Positions 33,153 to 43,860 of a DNA stretch of 64,000 bases are shown here, in pieces. The notes under the pieces were generated by a model that was not told the DNA's origin, ran no database searches, and was given only the letters and a program-made list of their open reading frames with translations. This stretch comes from Posidonia oceanica (Eukaryota; Streptophyta; Magnoliopsida; Alismatales; Posidoniaceae). The translations under genes and the position numbers were made by a program. Positions within the stretch are counted from its first letter, which is position 1. Every line of letters begins with the position of its first letter. The stretch is taken from assembly GCA_037176725.1 (NCBI GenBank), contig JAZBRS010000057.1, positions 83,845,501 to 83,909,500 of the forward strand. The letters are read 5' to 3'.

Positions 33153-34800
33153 GAAGCTAGGGATGATAAGGACGAGCCTCATCAAAGCGGACAGAAACCA
33201 GGATCGGTAAGTATAAGACTTACCAAAGCGGATGGAAAAGCCAAGATTGATAAGTACACGACTTATCAGAACAGAAAGGAAAGCCAGGATTGATAAGCAC
33301 ACGACTTATCAAACCAGAAAGGAAAGCTAGGATTGATAAGTACACGACTTATCAGAACGGAAAGGAAAGCCAGAATTGATAAGTACACGACTTATCAAAA
33401 CGGAAAGGAAAGCCAGGATTGATAAGTACATGACCTATCAAAACAGAAAGGAAAGCCAAGATTGATAAGTACACAACTTATCAAAACAGAAAGGAAAGCC
33501 AGGATTGATAAGTACACCACTTATCAAACCGAAAAGGAAAGCTAGGACTGATAAGTACACGACTTATCAAAATGGAAAGGAAAGCCAAGATTGATAAGTA
33601 CATGACCTATCAAAATGGAAAGGAAAGCCTAGGATTGATAAGTACATGACTTATCAAAATGGAAAGGAAAGCCAGGATTGACAAGTACACGACTTATCAA
33701 AAATAGAGAGGGAAACCAGCAATGATAAGGAACAAGCCTTATCAAGACGGAAAGAGGCCAGGAGTGATAAGTACAAGCCTTATCAGACCAGACCGTTAGG
33801 GATGATAAGGGCAAGCCTTATCAAGCTGAAAAGAAACCAGAAATGATAAGGAACAAGCCTTATCAAGACGGAAAGAGGCCAAGAACGATAAGTACAAGCC
33901 TTATCGGATCGGACCACCAGAGATGATAAGGACAAGCCTTATCAAACCAGAAAGAAACAAGAAATGATAAGGAACAAGCCTTATCAAGACGGAAAGAGGC
34001 CAGGAGCGATAAGTACAAGCCTTATCGCACCAGACCGCCAGAGATGATATGGACAAGCCCTATCAAACCGGAAAGAAACTAGAAATGATAAGGAACAAGC
34101 CTTATCAAGATGGAAAGAGGTCAGGAGCGATAAGTACAAGCCTTATCGGACCGGACCGCTAGAGATGATAATGGCAAGCCTTATCAAATCGGAAAGAAAC
34201 TAGAAATGATAAGGAACAAGCCTTATCAAGACGGAAAGAGGCCAGGAGCGATATGTACAAGCCTTATCGGACCGGACCGCCAGAGATGATATGGACAAGC
34301 CTTATCAAACCAGAAAGAAACCAGAAATGATAAGGAACAAGCCTTATCAAGACAGAAAGAGGCCAGGAGCGATAAGTACAAGCCTTATTGGACCTAACTG
34401 CCAGAGATAATAAGGACAAGCCTTATCAATCCGGAGAGAAACCAGAAATGATAAAGAACAAGCCTTATCAAGACGGAAAGAGGGTAGGAGCGATAAGTAC
34501 AAGCCTTATCGGACCAGACCGCCAGAGATGATAAAGACAAGCCTTATCAAACCGGAAAGAAACCAGAAAGGATAAGGAACAAGCCTTATCAAGACGGAAA
34601 GAGGCCAGGAGTTATAAGTACAAGCCTTATCAGACCGGACTGCCAGAGATGATAAGTACAAGCCTTATCAAACCGGAAAGAAACCAGAAATGATATGGAA
34701 CTAACCTTATCAAGACGGAAAGAGGCCAGGAGTGATAAGTACAAGCCTTATCAGATCGGACTGTCAAGGATGATAAGGACAAGCCTTATCAAATCGGAAA
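33153..34800. repeat. Tandem array of GATAAG...CTTATC hairpins
   Basis: About 40 units. 33153-33715 uses a unit of about 43 bp with GATAAGT-ACACG-ACTTATC. 33724-34800 uses a higher-order unit of about 121 bp made of three hairpins: GATAAGG-AACAAG-CCTTATC, GATAAG-TACAAGC-CTTATC and GATAAGG-ACAAG-CCTTATC. Spacers are CGGAAAGAGGCCAGGAGC-like. It lies in the 3' noncoding region of C. Confidence 0.95.
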
Positions 34801-35497
34801 GTAAAGCTGATAGGTGATAGGTTTCGGACCCACCGATCGCAAAAGGGTTGCTAGTAAGTTTCGGACTTATTGACCGCAAAGGGTTGTAAAGGGGCACCAA
34901 AATTTGAAGGCGGAGTAAGAAAACGGGTGGGCCTGTGATAGTTAGGCATGTCAGCCGGATGCAGCTAGAGATGTGATATCATGGGGCAGCAAAAAAGATG
35001 CCCCTGATATCAGGGATGATACCAGGGGATAGCCGAAGCGCCCATGGCATCGAAAAGCGATAGACAAAACTGACGCGCTTGTCAAACGAGTAGTTAGGGC
35101 TACCAGCCCGGCGAGGATCCGGTCGGGAGCGCTTGGTGGCTTTACTTGTCTTGACGGTGCTGGTCTGCAAAGATTCTAGCATCCAAGTGGAATGCAGGGT
35201 CTTCTTGTAGTTTCCCTTGGCGTTGAGATTGTTGGTAGTTGCTTCTGAGCTTGCAAGCTGTCAGGATCTGATAGTGCCCCTCTCATGGCTTTGAGTGGTT
35301 AGATTTGCAGAGCTAAAGCAGCATGCTGAAGATATGATTGTAAGACCATGCATGCATTATGTTATGGAAAGCAAACCAAACACATCAGCAAACGGCACAA
35401 AACATCCTTGCATTAATAATGTCTTGGTTACACGCCTGTAGCAGGTCGATCAAGGTACAGCAAGACTCAAAATGGGGTATGCAGATGTACAAATGCC
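34801..35497 (-). other. Spacer between the hairpin array and the DUF7745-like ORF
   Basis: Noncoding. It contains one GGGCTACCAGCCC motif (35097-35109), an AAAATGGGGTATGCAG stretch near 35470 that resembles a decayed LTR start, and no ORF worth naming. Confidence 0.4.
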
Positions 35498-35871
35498 CTA
35501 ACTAGTTCGGGCCTTCTTCGACCTCCTGGTGTCAGGAAACAGGGGTGCACCATGTGGGATCTCATTAATGGGCCAGAGCCCCTGTACTTCAGTCAGATAC
35601 TCAGGAGTACATCCTGAGCCTTTTACAACTGCGATGTTAGATGATTGCACTCCATCGCGAAAGAGGTTGGCCAACCTTGCTGTAGCAGTAGTTGTGTTCA
35701 ATGGGTTGAGTCGGAGGAGGTCGAAAGCTATGCTATTGACAAAGGCACCCTGTTGGAAGCCAAATTGCCGCATCACCCGGATGGGGTGGTACACGATGCC
35801 TCTTGTAAATCCTGATAGTACAACCAGTCTCTTGTGGCAGGCGCTGAAGAAGACAGTGAAGGGTTCGGCTG
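35498..35871 (-). pseudogene. DUF7745-like ORF of element C, C-terminal part
   Basis: The minus-strand frame enters from the LTR of B at 35871 and reads EPFTVFFSACHKRLVVLSGF, ending at a stop after RRSKKARTS. It is the C-terminal continuation of the ORF at 56354-57180; dropping B and one GGCTG copy restores the reading frame. Function is unknown. I infer the family from the N-terminal part. It is broken only by the insertion of B in this segment. Confidence 0.7.
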
Positions 35872-36917
35872 TGTAAATGTGGATTTGGGGGGTGTTTATG
35901 AAGATGACTGCGCTTCCACGTACGTTGCCAACTTTGTTGTGATCGCCGGTTATCAATGGACAGACAAGGCGCCTGGGGAGATGATGTAGATGTAGGTAGT
36001 TGGCTCACTGGATCGACGGCAGGGTGTCATCCAGCGGCTTCCTCGTATTACGTGAGTGGTTTCCTTTCCTTCAAAAAAACAAGTAACAGAAGATCTAGAT
36101 GAGTTTGTGTGTAGTAAATCGATCAAATAAATAGGAAATAACATGAATAAATGCAACTAATACTAACCGAGGGTTGTTCCCCGCTTGCATATGCCATGAA
36201 TCTAATCTAAAGAATGCAATAATGAAAATAAAGAGAATGGAAGATGATACTCCCTTCACCCTCGTGCTGTATGCAGTGGGATGAGGAAGCGGAGGCACGA
36301 TTGGAGCTCTAGGAATCCTTGAGATCTCTAGGATTCAAGGTGGGATACGGTGATCTTTGGGATCTAGGGTTTCGAGATTTGTGGTGGAGGCTAGGGTTTC
36401 TCTCTCAGAAGATGATTCTTTTCCTTAAAACCCTAAAATTTGCCACCTTTTGATAATGAATCCGCCTCCTCTAGGCACTGACTCACGGAGCCTTTTTATA
36501 GGTTCGTGGCACATGGGTGGCTTAGACCTAGGAAGGTTCTAGAAGCTTCTAGAAGAGAACTGATATTTAGGGCTAGTCGCCACCAAGGCAAGCGACTGGT
36601 GTAAATATCTCCCAAAAAGATCATGGAAAAGCTGGGGAAACACCGCGTGACCAGGTCAGCGGAGTCCACGTCAGCTAGTCGCCTGTAACATAGGCGTCTA
36701 GCTGTAGCACTATTCCAGGCAACTAAAAGATTTGTTTCTGATTTTTAGGAGATAAATCCTTGATTGGTTTCTAATTTTTAGGAGATAAATCCTTGATTGA
36801 AAAACGTGTTAAAAAGATCTAGATCTTAATTTGGAAGCCACCTAGGATTTTCTAGATTTATTCCTTAATTGATTATATGATTTTTTTTATGTTATATCAT
36901 ATATTAAATACTTGAAG
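35872..36917 (-). repeat. LTR of B, 3' half (1046 bp)
   Basis: Matches the U3 end, TATA region and U5 of the LTR of A: TATAAAA at 36494-36500 (minus), a CTTCACCCTCGTGC segment at 36247 and AATGTGGATTTGGGGGGTG at the end. The 5' half of this LTR is absent here. Confidence 0.8.
36870..36917. repeat. 48-bp perfect direct repeat, copy 1
   Basis: TGATTATATG, eight T, then ATGTTATATC to ACTTGAAG. Identical to 55753-55800. Confidence 0.95.
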
Positions 36918-36937
36918 GTGAAGATATGTACTTAAAG

Positions 36938-39100
36938 CTAGAAAAGGGACAGAGGTACCTCCGATTCGCGGGCCCGAGCCTCCTTAGCGAGCATGCCCCC
37001 AAAGCGAGAAGTAGCCAGCTCTGTGGCAGCAGCAGGAGGAGGCTCTGCACTAGTCGAGGCACCCTCGGCCTACACCAAAGCAGACAGTATCAGTTTAACA
37101 GCAAGAAGAGGAGCACATAAGTAAAAGAAAGGGGCAAAGCTCACTCGTGCTAGTCAGGACAATAGCTCGTCTCTCTCCCGTACCAGCTCCTCAACCCTAT
37201 AAGTATGCTGCTGCTGCTGAGTCCTAACTGCCTCCGTCATACCCTCAAAGGCAGCCATCTGTGCAAGCAAATAAAGACATATAAAGGAGCAATAAATAAA
37301 AGAAAAGCTTAAAAGAAATTACTTACCAGCTCCTGGATACGACCATGGGCAGCCACCAGCTCCCACTGCAGTGAACTGACACTGCTGCTCGCACGAAAGC
37401 CAACACCCATCGGCACGTTAGACTCACCATAGAAGAGAGAGCGGTGGAAGACTATCAACTGAGCAAAGGTAGTGTCGAACCAAGTCCTCCACGCCAGCTC
37501 AGTCTCTGCCGAGCCATCAGAAGGAGGAGCAGTACCATCGGAGCACCAATCCTCAAGCTGAGTAGCAAACAGCTGAGGAGTGTCAGGCTGACCCCCCTGG
37601 ATGACCCTAGGGAACGAGCTGCAGGACCAAGCCTCGGGATGAGTTGCTAGAGGTAGAACCGCCTCAAAACACGACCCACCTAACTAAAGTGGCACAGGAA
37701 GAGGCTGAAGAGCCAGCACTCTCGAAGAAAGAGGTGGGAACCACGTGCAACGGGCTCCTCAACGGCATGCTCACCATCGGCATAAGGTCTCTAGACAACC
37801 TGCAGCATAGCTTAGTCAAAATACAAGCAAGAAACTGTACAGAAAAGAAAGACTAAGTACAATAACTTACCCACTCCTCGGGGAGGACCTCCAGCAGAAA
37901 GCGGCCTAAGTGCTTGACTGGTCGGAGTCTCTCAGGAGCCAACTGCGCATCCATCCACTATCGAGCCCAAGGGAACTCGACGGGACCATCCCCAGGAATG
38001 CCAGGCCTCAGGTAAAGAAAGCGCTCAAAGATCCAAGTCTATCACATAAAGAAGCGGTTTCAAGTCAGAAACAGGCAAATAAACAGAAAAGACAAACAGT
38101 AAATTAAAGCACAAACCTGAAAAAGGGGCAAGCAGCCAGAGAGGGAGTGGGTCTGTCCCTTGGAAAAGGCCTCCAGATAGGAAATGAGGTAGGCCAGCAC
38201 GGCCGAGCCCTAGGAGTACATACCGATCCTCTCCACATCCAGAAGGAGAGGGGCAAAGCCGGCGTGAAGCATCTGAGAGGAGGTGCCAAAGAACAGCCGG
38301 TGGAACAGGATGGAGAGGAAGACACGCAGCTACTGATCAGCTACGCCTGGAGCTGCCAAATCAGCAAGTAGGAGGTCGTTGAGACGCTCCTTCAGCCACC
38401 TGATGTTGACGCGAGTGTGGTAACGGCCGGAGCACGAAGGTCGCATGCCGTAGCAAGACTCCAGCTCAGCACCGTAACAGTGCTGCCACATTGCTACCAC
38501 AGGCTCGCCATCTACCCTCAGGCCTACCAGCCTAACCACATCCTCCAGGGTGATCATCATCTCACCCACATGGAGAATGAAGCTGCCAGAAGCACTATGG
38601 AACCACTCAGCAAAGGAAACTAGCAATCCCAGATGGATCTCAAAAGGAAAAATCTCCAAGAAAGGGGCCAAAGCCCATCAAAGCCAATCTCTCCTACTGA
38701 AAGTCTGGAAGACGGGTGTATGTCTCATGAAGATCCTCCCAACTTGAGCGAGCCCAGCTAGGCAATGGCATCTGACATAGAAAATCCAAAAATAACATTA
38801 ATAACTCCTTAAACAAGCAAAATAACTTAATAAAAAACTATAACACATAAACTTAACCTCACCTGGCCTAGCTCCGCAAGCTCAGCTGCTATCCTAGCTC
38901 TCCTGGGAGGAGGATAACGAGGGACCTCGCCCAGACCAAGGCTGCCGTCGTCATTGCCACTCGTCTCTGTCCTAGAAGGAGACGGTGCAAGTGGACGCCT
39001 CGCCCGAAAGGACAAGAGGAGCTCGCCCCTGCAGTAGAAGGACCGGCCTCGTCCCTCCCAGTCTCAACCTCCTCATCAGAGACCTTGGGGCAACGGCACG
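36938..39100 (-). pseudogene. Plant mobile domain (PMD) gene with introns
   Basis: PMD proteins (PF10536, MAIL1/MAIN family) act in gene and transposon silencing in Arabidopsis; many copies ride on transposons. Exons on the minus strand: about 39100-38863, 38771-38117, 38038-37871, 37799-37327, 37258-37145 and 37069-36938. All five introns (68-91 bp) have GT-AG ends and lie between codons. Exon 2 has the PMD core (FGPFLEI, HSASGSFILHVGEMMITLED, VVRLVGLRVDGEPV). Exon 3 begins TWIFERFLYL. Exon 5 looks like a coiled coil (EELVRERDELL). The last exon ends SEVPLSLF-stop. Defects are few: a frameshift in exon 2 near 38668, one in exon 4, and several TAG or TGA stops. The 5' end is unclear; a GC-rich candidate first exon is at about 40260-40490. 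Confidence 0.8.
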
Positions 39101-40260
39101 AGTAGAGTTCAGTCAGTCCATGCCAAGTTAAAAATACATTAATAAAATTTTTTTTTAAATCATTTCAAACCTTAATCATCCCAAAACATTAATTAATCAT
39201 TTCAAACATTAATTAATCATCTCAAACATTAATTAATCTTTTCAAACATTAATTAATCACTTCAAAACATTAATCCAACACTTAACCATTAATCACTTCA
39301 AACAGTTAAGACTCTGTTAATTAAACATATAAACCCTTTTAATTATCTAATAAATACTCACCACATTAAAAATTACCTCAAATAAGAGACACAATTACCT
39401 CAGATTTTTAATTAATATATGACATTTAAGCACAATACGAAATGAAATTAATTAAACTTTACAAATATTTAAAACACATTTTATGGCCCCACCAAGACGG
39501 AAAATACCACACTGAGAAAATTCTTCTTCACCAATCCACCTTAAGAATTTGACTATTTAACTCGCATTAATTAATCCACCAACCTATCCTAATAATCAAT
39601 TTTCCTTAGGCAAACTTGTTCTCTAATCTTAAATCCACGAATTAATAAGTTATTATTCTCTAAGGAATTTATCCTAATAATCATTAATAATACAAGTTTT
39701 CTTTTAAACTTTCCTAATTTTAATTCACTAAATTAATCCATTAAGCATCTTTTTCATTAAACAATTAAATTCTCTTTTTTAAAGTTCAAGAGAGAATTCT
39801 ATGCATTATTAGCAAAAATATTCTAAATTCCCAAGTTAATTCACAAAACACAGAAATAATAAAAATCCCTCAAGTTATAAATTTAACCCATAAATTCCAT
39901 ATATTCCATCATTAATAATAAATAAAATCTCTTAATTTCTAGGAAAATTTTGACATAATCCCCCCATAAATTTTAACAATAAAAATTCATTTCCTGCTAG
40001 GAAAATTCATAGAAAAACATTATGAACCCCACTACACAGTCCATTGTAAATTTAAGCACCCATTCACATTTTAACACAAACAAATTCTCCATTCATTCAC
40101 CACAAAAAAAGAATTCACAAAGAAAAATTTTCTGCAAGAATTCATTTTCATCTTCATTTCATTCACAAATAAATTTTCCATCCATTCACAATAAAAAAAT
40201 TAATTAACAACTCAACATCCTTAAAAATTTTCATACAAAACCAAAAAAAAATTATCTCCC
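39101..40260 (-). other. AT-rich stretch, possible first intron of the PMD gene
   Basis: Very AT-rich, with CATTAATTAATCATTTCAAA-type repeats at 39160-39310. No coding signal. It could be a long first intron or simply untranslated DNA. Confidence 0.4.
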
Positions 40261-40490
40261 ACTGACTGACGACCGTCTGCCCTCTCTGGCCATCCACCAC
40301 CGCCCAATACCACCGGCCACACCACACAGAGGCAAGGAAGCAAGGAGGAAAGGAGGAGAATACCTCCTTCGCCAGCGAGTACCACAGTCCGAGCTGCTAC
40401 CGCTCGCATCACCTCCACTACCGCCACTTGCCATCAGGAGAAGAGGAGGAGAGACCGGTCGCACCGCCGTCGCACCGCCATGCAGTGTGT
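40260..40490 (-). other. GC-rich candidate 5' exon of the PMD gene
   Basis: Open on the minus strand with Gly/Ser-rich residues (MASGGSGGDASGSSSDCGTR) and a sharp change from the AT-rich DNA on its left. It may be a first exon or leader; no splice donor is convincing. Confidence 0.3.
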
Positions 40491-40615
40491 ATGTGGAGAT
40501 AGGTCAAGGCATGGGTCCCCCCTAGCTGTTCCTCTTCTTATTGGCTTTGGGAATTTCTCTCCTTTTCCAGCTTGATGTTATGCCCTAGGTCTTTTTAATG
40601 ACATAAGCATGCTAG

Positions 40616-41874
40616 TCAAGGGTAGTACCTTTTCAAGTGCATTGCATTCCAGGGGTCAGGAAGATCTGTCCCGTTCTGGGACAACCGATAAGCATTCCCT
40701 GGATATGCAGCAACCACTATGTAGGGCCCTTCCCAATTTGGCTTTAACTTTCCCTTAGTATGGGGCTTATTGTAAGGCAACACCTCTTTGAGCACTAGAT
40801 CACCAATTTTAAATTTGCGTTCGAATACTTTCTTTTGATAAGCCTTAGTTAACCTTTGTCGGTAGACACGCATATGCTCGGCGGCTGCCAGCCATTTCTC
40901 ATCAAGAAGTTCTAGGTGAAGGAGTAAGGCCTGCCTCTTCTCTTCGACGGACATTCCCCTATCAATTTGAACTCTTAATGAAGGGATCAAGATCCCATAT
41001 GGGACTATCGCCTCCATTCCAAAGGTTAAGGCATAGGGTGTTTGACCCGTTGCTGTCCTTACGGTGGTGCGGTACACCCATAATGCACTTACGAGCTTAT
41101 CTGACCAATCTGATCCCTTAGCGTCTTCTACCGTCTTCTTGATAATTTTTATTAAGGTTTTATTAGTAGCTTTTGCCTGGCCATTCCCTTACTGGTAATA
41201 CGGGGAGGAGTGGTGTAGAGTGATATCGAATTTTTGGCATAACCGCTTCAATTCCTCTGAAATGAAGATTGGCCCGTTGTCTGCTACTAAGGCTTTAGGC
41301 ACCTCAAACCTTGGGATGATATTACGTTGTACGAATCTGCACAAGGTTGTGGCCTTGACGTTCACGATGCTTCTGCTTCTACCCATTTGGTGAAGTATTT
41401 CGTTGCTGTGAGGATAAAGGTGTTGCCCTTGCCTTGATGGATGGGTCCTACCACATCGAAGGCCCACATGGACAAGGGCCATGGCACTGACAAAGCGTGA
41501 AGTGTTGAAGCTGGGGCATGAATCTTGTTGGCATGTAGTTGGTAGCTCTTGCATCGCTTGACTTTGCTTGCACAGTCAGCTTCCATGGTAGGCCAGTAAT
41601 ATCCCCTTCTGATAATCACTTTGGCCATGAACTGGGAGTTGATGTGGCCCCCACAGACTCCCTCATGTGTCTCCTTGAGGATTTTGGCTGATTCTGAAGC
41701 GTCCATACATTGGAGTTCAATCCCTAAGTGTGTCCTCCGGAAGAGTGTGTTGGCTCTGATGTAGTATCTTGTAGCCATCCTCCTCAGTGCCTCTCTATCC
41801 TTGCGAGTATTAGGTAAGGAAGGTGCCGTCTTGTATATAGTTCCATATGTCATTGTACCACGGGTTGCCATCAT
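40616..41874 (-). pseudogene. pol: Integrase of element B
   Basis: Integrase inserts the DNA copy into the chromosome. The HHCC zinc-binding part lies at about 41600-41760 (THEGVCGGH, then DCASKVKRC). The core has FDVVGPI and ADNGPIF, the two catalytic Asp. The third position, normally Glu in NGQAEATNK, is Lys (codon 41171-41173), so the DDE triad is broken. The C-terminal part (40616-41077) has GMEAIVPYGILIPSLR and GPYIVVAAYPGNAYRL. Three frames are needed and a stop separates core pieces. Confidence 0.9.
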
Positions 41875-41941
41875 TGCTTATCTTTGTGGCTCCTTGATAA
41901 CAGACCTCTACGTGCAGCATGTTTTCTTGGTTCGATTCCTC

Positions 41942-42480
41942 TCAAAACTCTTGTACCCATTCTGCGGCAGACTCCACTATTGGTGCGCTGATCTTCCGCA
42001 CCATGATGGATTGCTCGTCTGAACTGAAGGAGAACGAGGACACCAATGAGGCTAGTGAATCGGCCAGGATGTTGTTGCTTCTGAGCGTATGCACATATAC
42101 TACTCTATCAAACCTCTTCAATAAAGCTCTGGCTAAATTGCGGTATTCCTGCAGCTTTGGTGAGAGGGTCTTGTATTTGTTGATGACTTGTCGGATGATG
42201 AGTTGTGAGTTCCCAATTACTTTTAGCCTTCTTGCCCCTAGATCGAGAACCATTCGTAGCCCTAGGTTGAGTGCCTCATATTCTGCAATATTATTACTTG
42301 CTGAGAAGAGTAGCTGGGCCGCAGTAGGGAGAACAACACCCTCTGGAGTGAGGAGTGTTGCCCCTATCCCGACGCCCTGTGAGTTAAGTGCTCCATCGAA
42401 ATGGAGAGTCCATTCTCTGACAAGTGGCATGACACTATTGATTGCCAGTATTTCCTTGTCTGGAAAATCTGTTGATACTA
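41942..42480 (-). pseudogene. pol: Second RNase H (aRNH) of element B
   Basis: An extra archaeal-type RNase H after the usual one is diagnostic of the Tat group. It starts EWTLHFDGALNSQGVGIGA, has AEYEALNLGLRMV and ends NNILADSLASL. The third acidic residue, normally Asp in GDSQL, is Asn (GNSQLI, codon 42209-42211). The frame is otherwise open. Confidence 0.88.
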
Positions 42481-42930
42481 GTTGATATTCTGACACAGGT
42501 AGCCCTACAAGTTGATCCGTGATAGCCTGCCCCTTGACCGCCTTCTGAGTGACAAACTGCAGGTCAAATTTAGTAAGGAGCATTTGCCATCGTGCTAGCC
42601 TTCCGGACAGTGCAGGTTTCTCGAACATGTACTTGATAGGGTCCATCTTGGCTACATAGTAGACTTTGTGTGCTAGAAAGTAGTGTCTGAGCTTTTGTGA
42701 GGCCCACACTAAGGCTAGGCAGTGTCTCTCGATCTGGGAGTACTTTCTCTCGTACTCAATGAATGTTCTACTGAGGTAATAAATCGCTTTCTCCTTCCTC
42801 CCGATGTCATCATGTTGTGCTAGGACAACTCCGATCGAGTTATCAATGACGGCCAAGTAAAGTAACAATGGCCTCTCGGGGACTGGAGCAGTCAATACTG
42901 GAGGATTGAGGAGGTAGAGCTTTAGATCAT
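42481..42930 (-). pseudogene. pol: RNase H of element B, next to reverse transcriptase
   Basis: It degrades RNA in the RNA-DNA hybrid. Visible landmarks are LLLYLAVIDNSIGVVLAQHD, AIYYLSRTFIEYERKYSQIE and LRHYFLAHKVYYVAKMDPIK, then GRLARWQMLLTKFDLQF. The putative catalytic acidic positions are present. It is in the same open frame as the aRNH. Confidence 0.9.
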
Positions 42931-43860
42931 CAAAAAGCCTTTTGGCAGGTATGATCCCACTTGAACTCTGTACCACCTTTTAAAAGCTCATAGAATGGTC
43001 TACACTTCTCTACATGCTGAGAGATGAATCTGCTGATAAACTGTAGTCTCCCTATGAGTCCTTTGAGTTCCTTGATATTCTTTGGCAGTGGCATGGCCAT
43101 TATGGCTTTAGCCTTTGCGGGATCTACTTCTATGCCCCTTTTACTCACTATGAAGCCGAGTAGCTTTCCGGTAGTGACCCCAAAGACACACTTCTTGGGG
43201 TTCATCTTGAGGTTGTACTGGTTTGCTCTCCGGAGTACTCTTTCTAGCACTTCAAAGTGTCCCTCTCTTGTCTTTGATTTTACTAACAAGTCATCCACAT
43301 AGCATTCCATGCAATCGTGCATCATGTCGTAGAAGATTGCCATCATATCCCTCTGATAGGTGACTCCAGCATTCTTTAGTCCGAACGGCATAACTACATA
43401 GCAATAGGTCCCTCATGGAGTGGTAAATGAGGTCTTCTCCTGATCTTCCTCTGCAAGTTTGATCTGGTTGTTGTAACCTGAGAAGCCATCCATGAATGAG
43501 AGCATTTCATGGCCTACAGTGTTGTCTATGAGGATGTCTATATGTGGGAGAGGGAAATCATCTTTTGGGCATGCTTCATTGAGGTTTCTATAGTCAATGC
43601 ACACATGCACTTTTCCATCTTTCTTCATTACCGGAACTATGTTGGCAATCCACTCTGGATACATCACAACTCTGATGAACTTTACCTTATGCAATTTGTC
43701 TATCTCTTCTTTGACTTTTAAGGCAAGGTCTGGACGTAGACGCCGGAGCTTCTGCTTCGCTGTCTTTGCACTGACTTGAGAGGGAGTCTGTGCTCCACCA
43801 GCAGTGATTCAAGCCCGGGCATTTCTCCATAGGAGAAAGCCAGTACCTTCGCATATCTTC
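42930..43860 (-). pseudogene. pol: Reverse transcriptase of element B
   Basis: It copies element RNA to DNA. The N-terminal approach (EHRLPLKSVQ, RRLRPDL) is at 43690-43860 in broken frames. Then come VPVMKKDGKVHVCIDYRNLN, DDFPLPHIDILID, MDGFSGYNNQI, a stop at 43410 and MPFGLKNAGVTYQ. The catalytic YVDD is intact at 43290-43301. The sequence identifies a Ty3/gypsy enzyme. One frameshift near 42950 separates it from RNase H. Confidence 0.92.

Noticed and set aside
33153..34800. CRISPR-like array
   Set aside because: Regular palindromic repeats, but the spacers are also repeated and the context is a plant retrotransposon; it is a tandem repeat.
36247..36298. Independent host promoter near 36490
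   Set aside because: TATAAAA at 36494-36500 is the LTR promoter of B, matched by the TATAAATA boxes of A.
41919..42485. 188-aa ORF on the plus strand
   Set aside because: Antisense shadow of the aRNH coding region of B.
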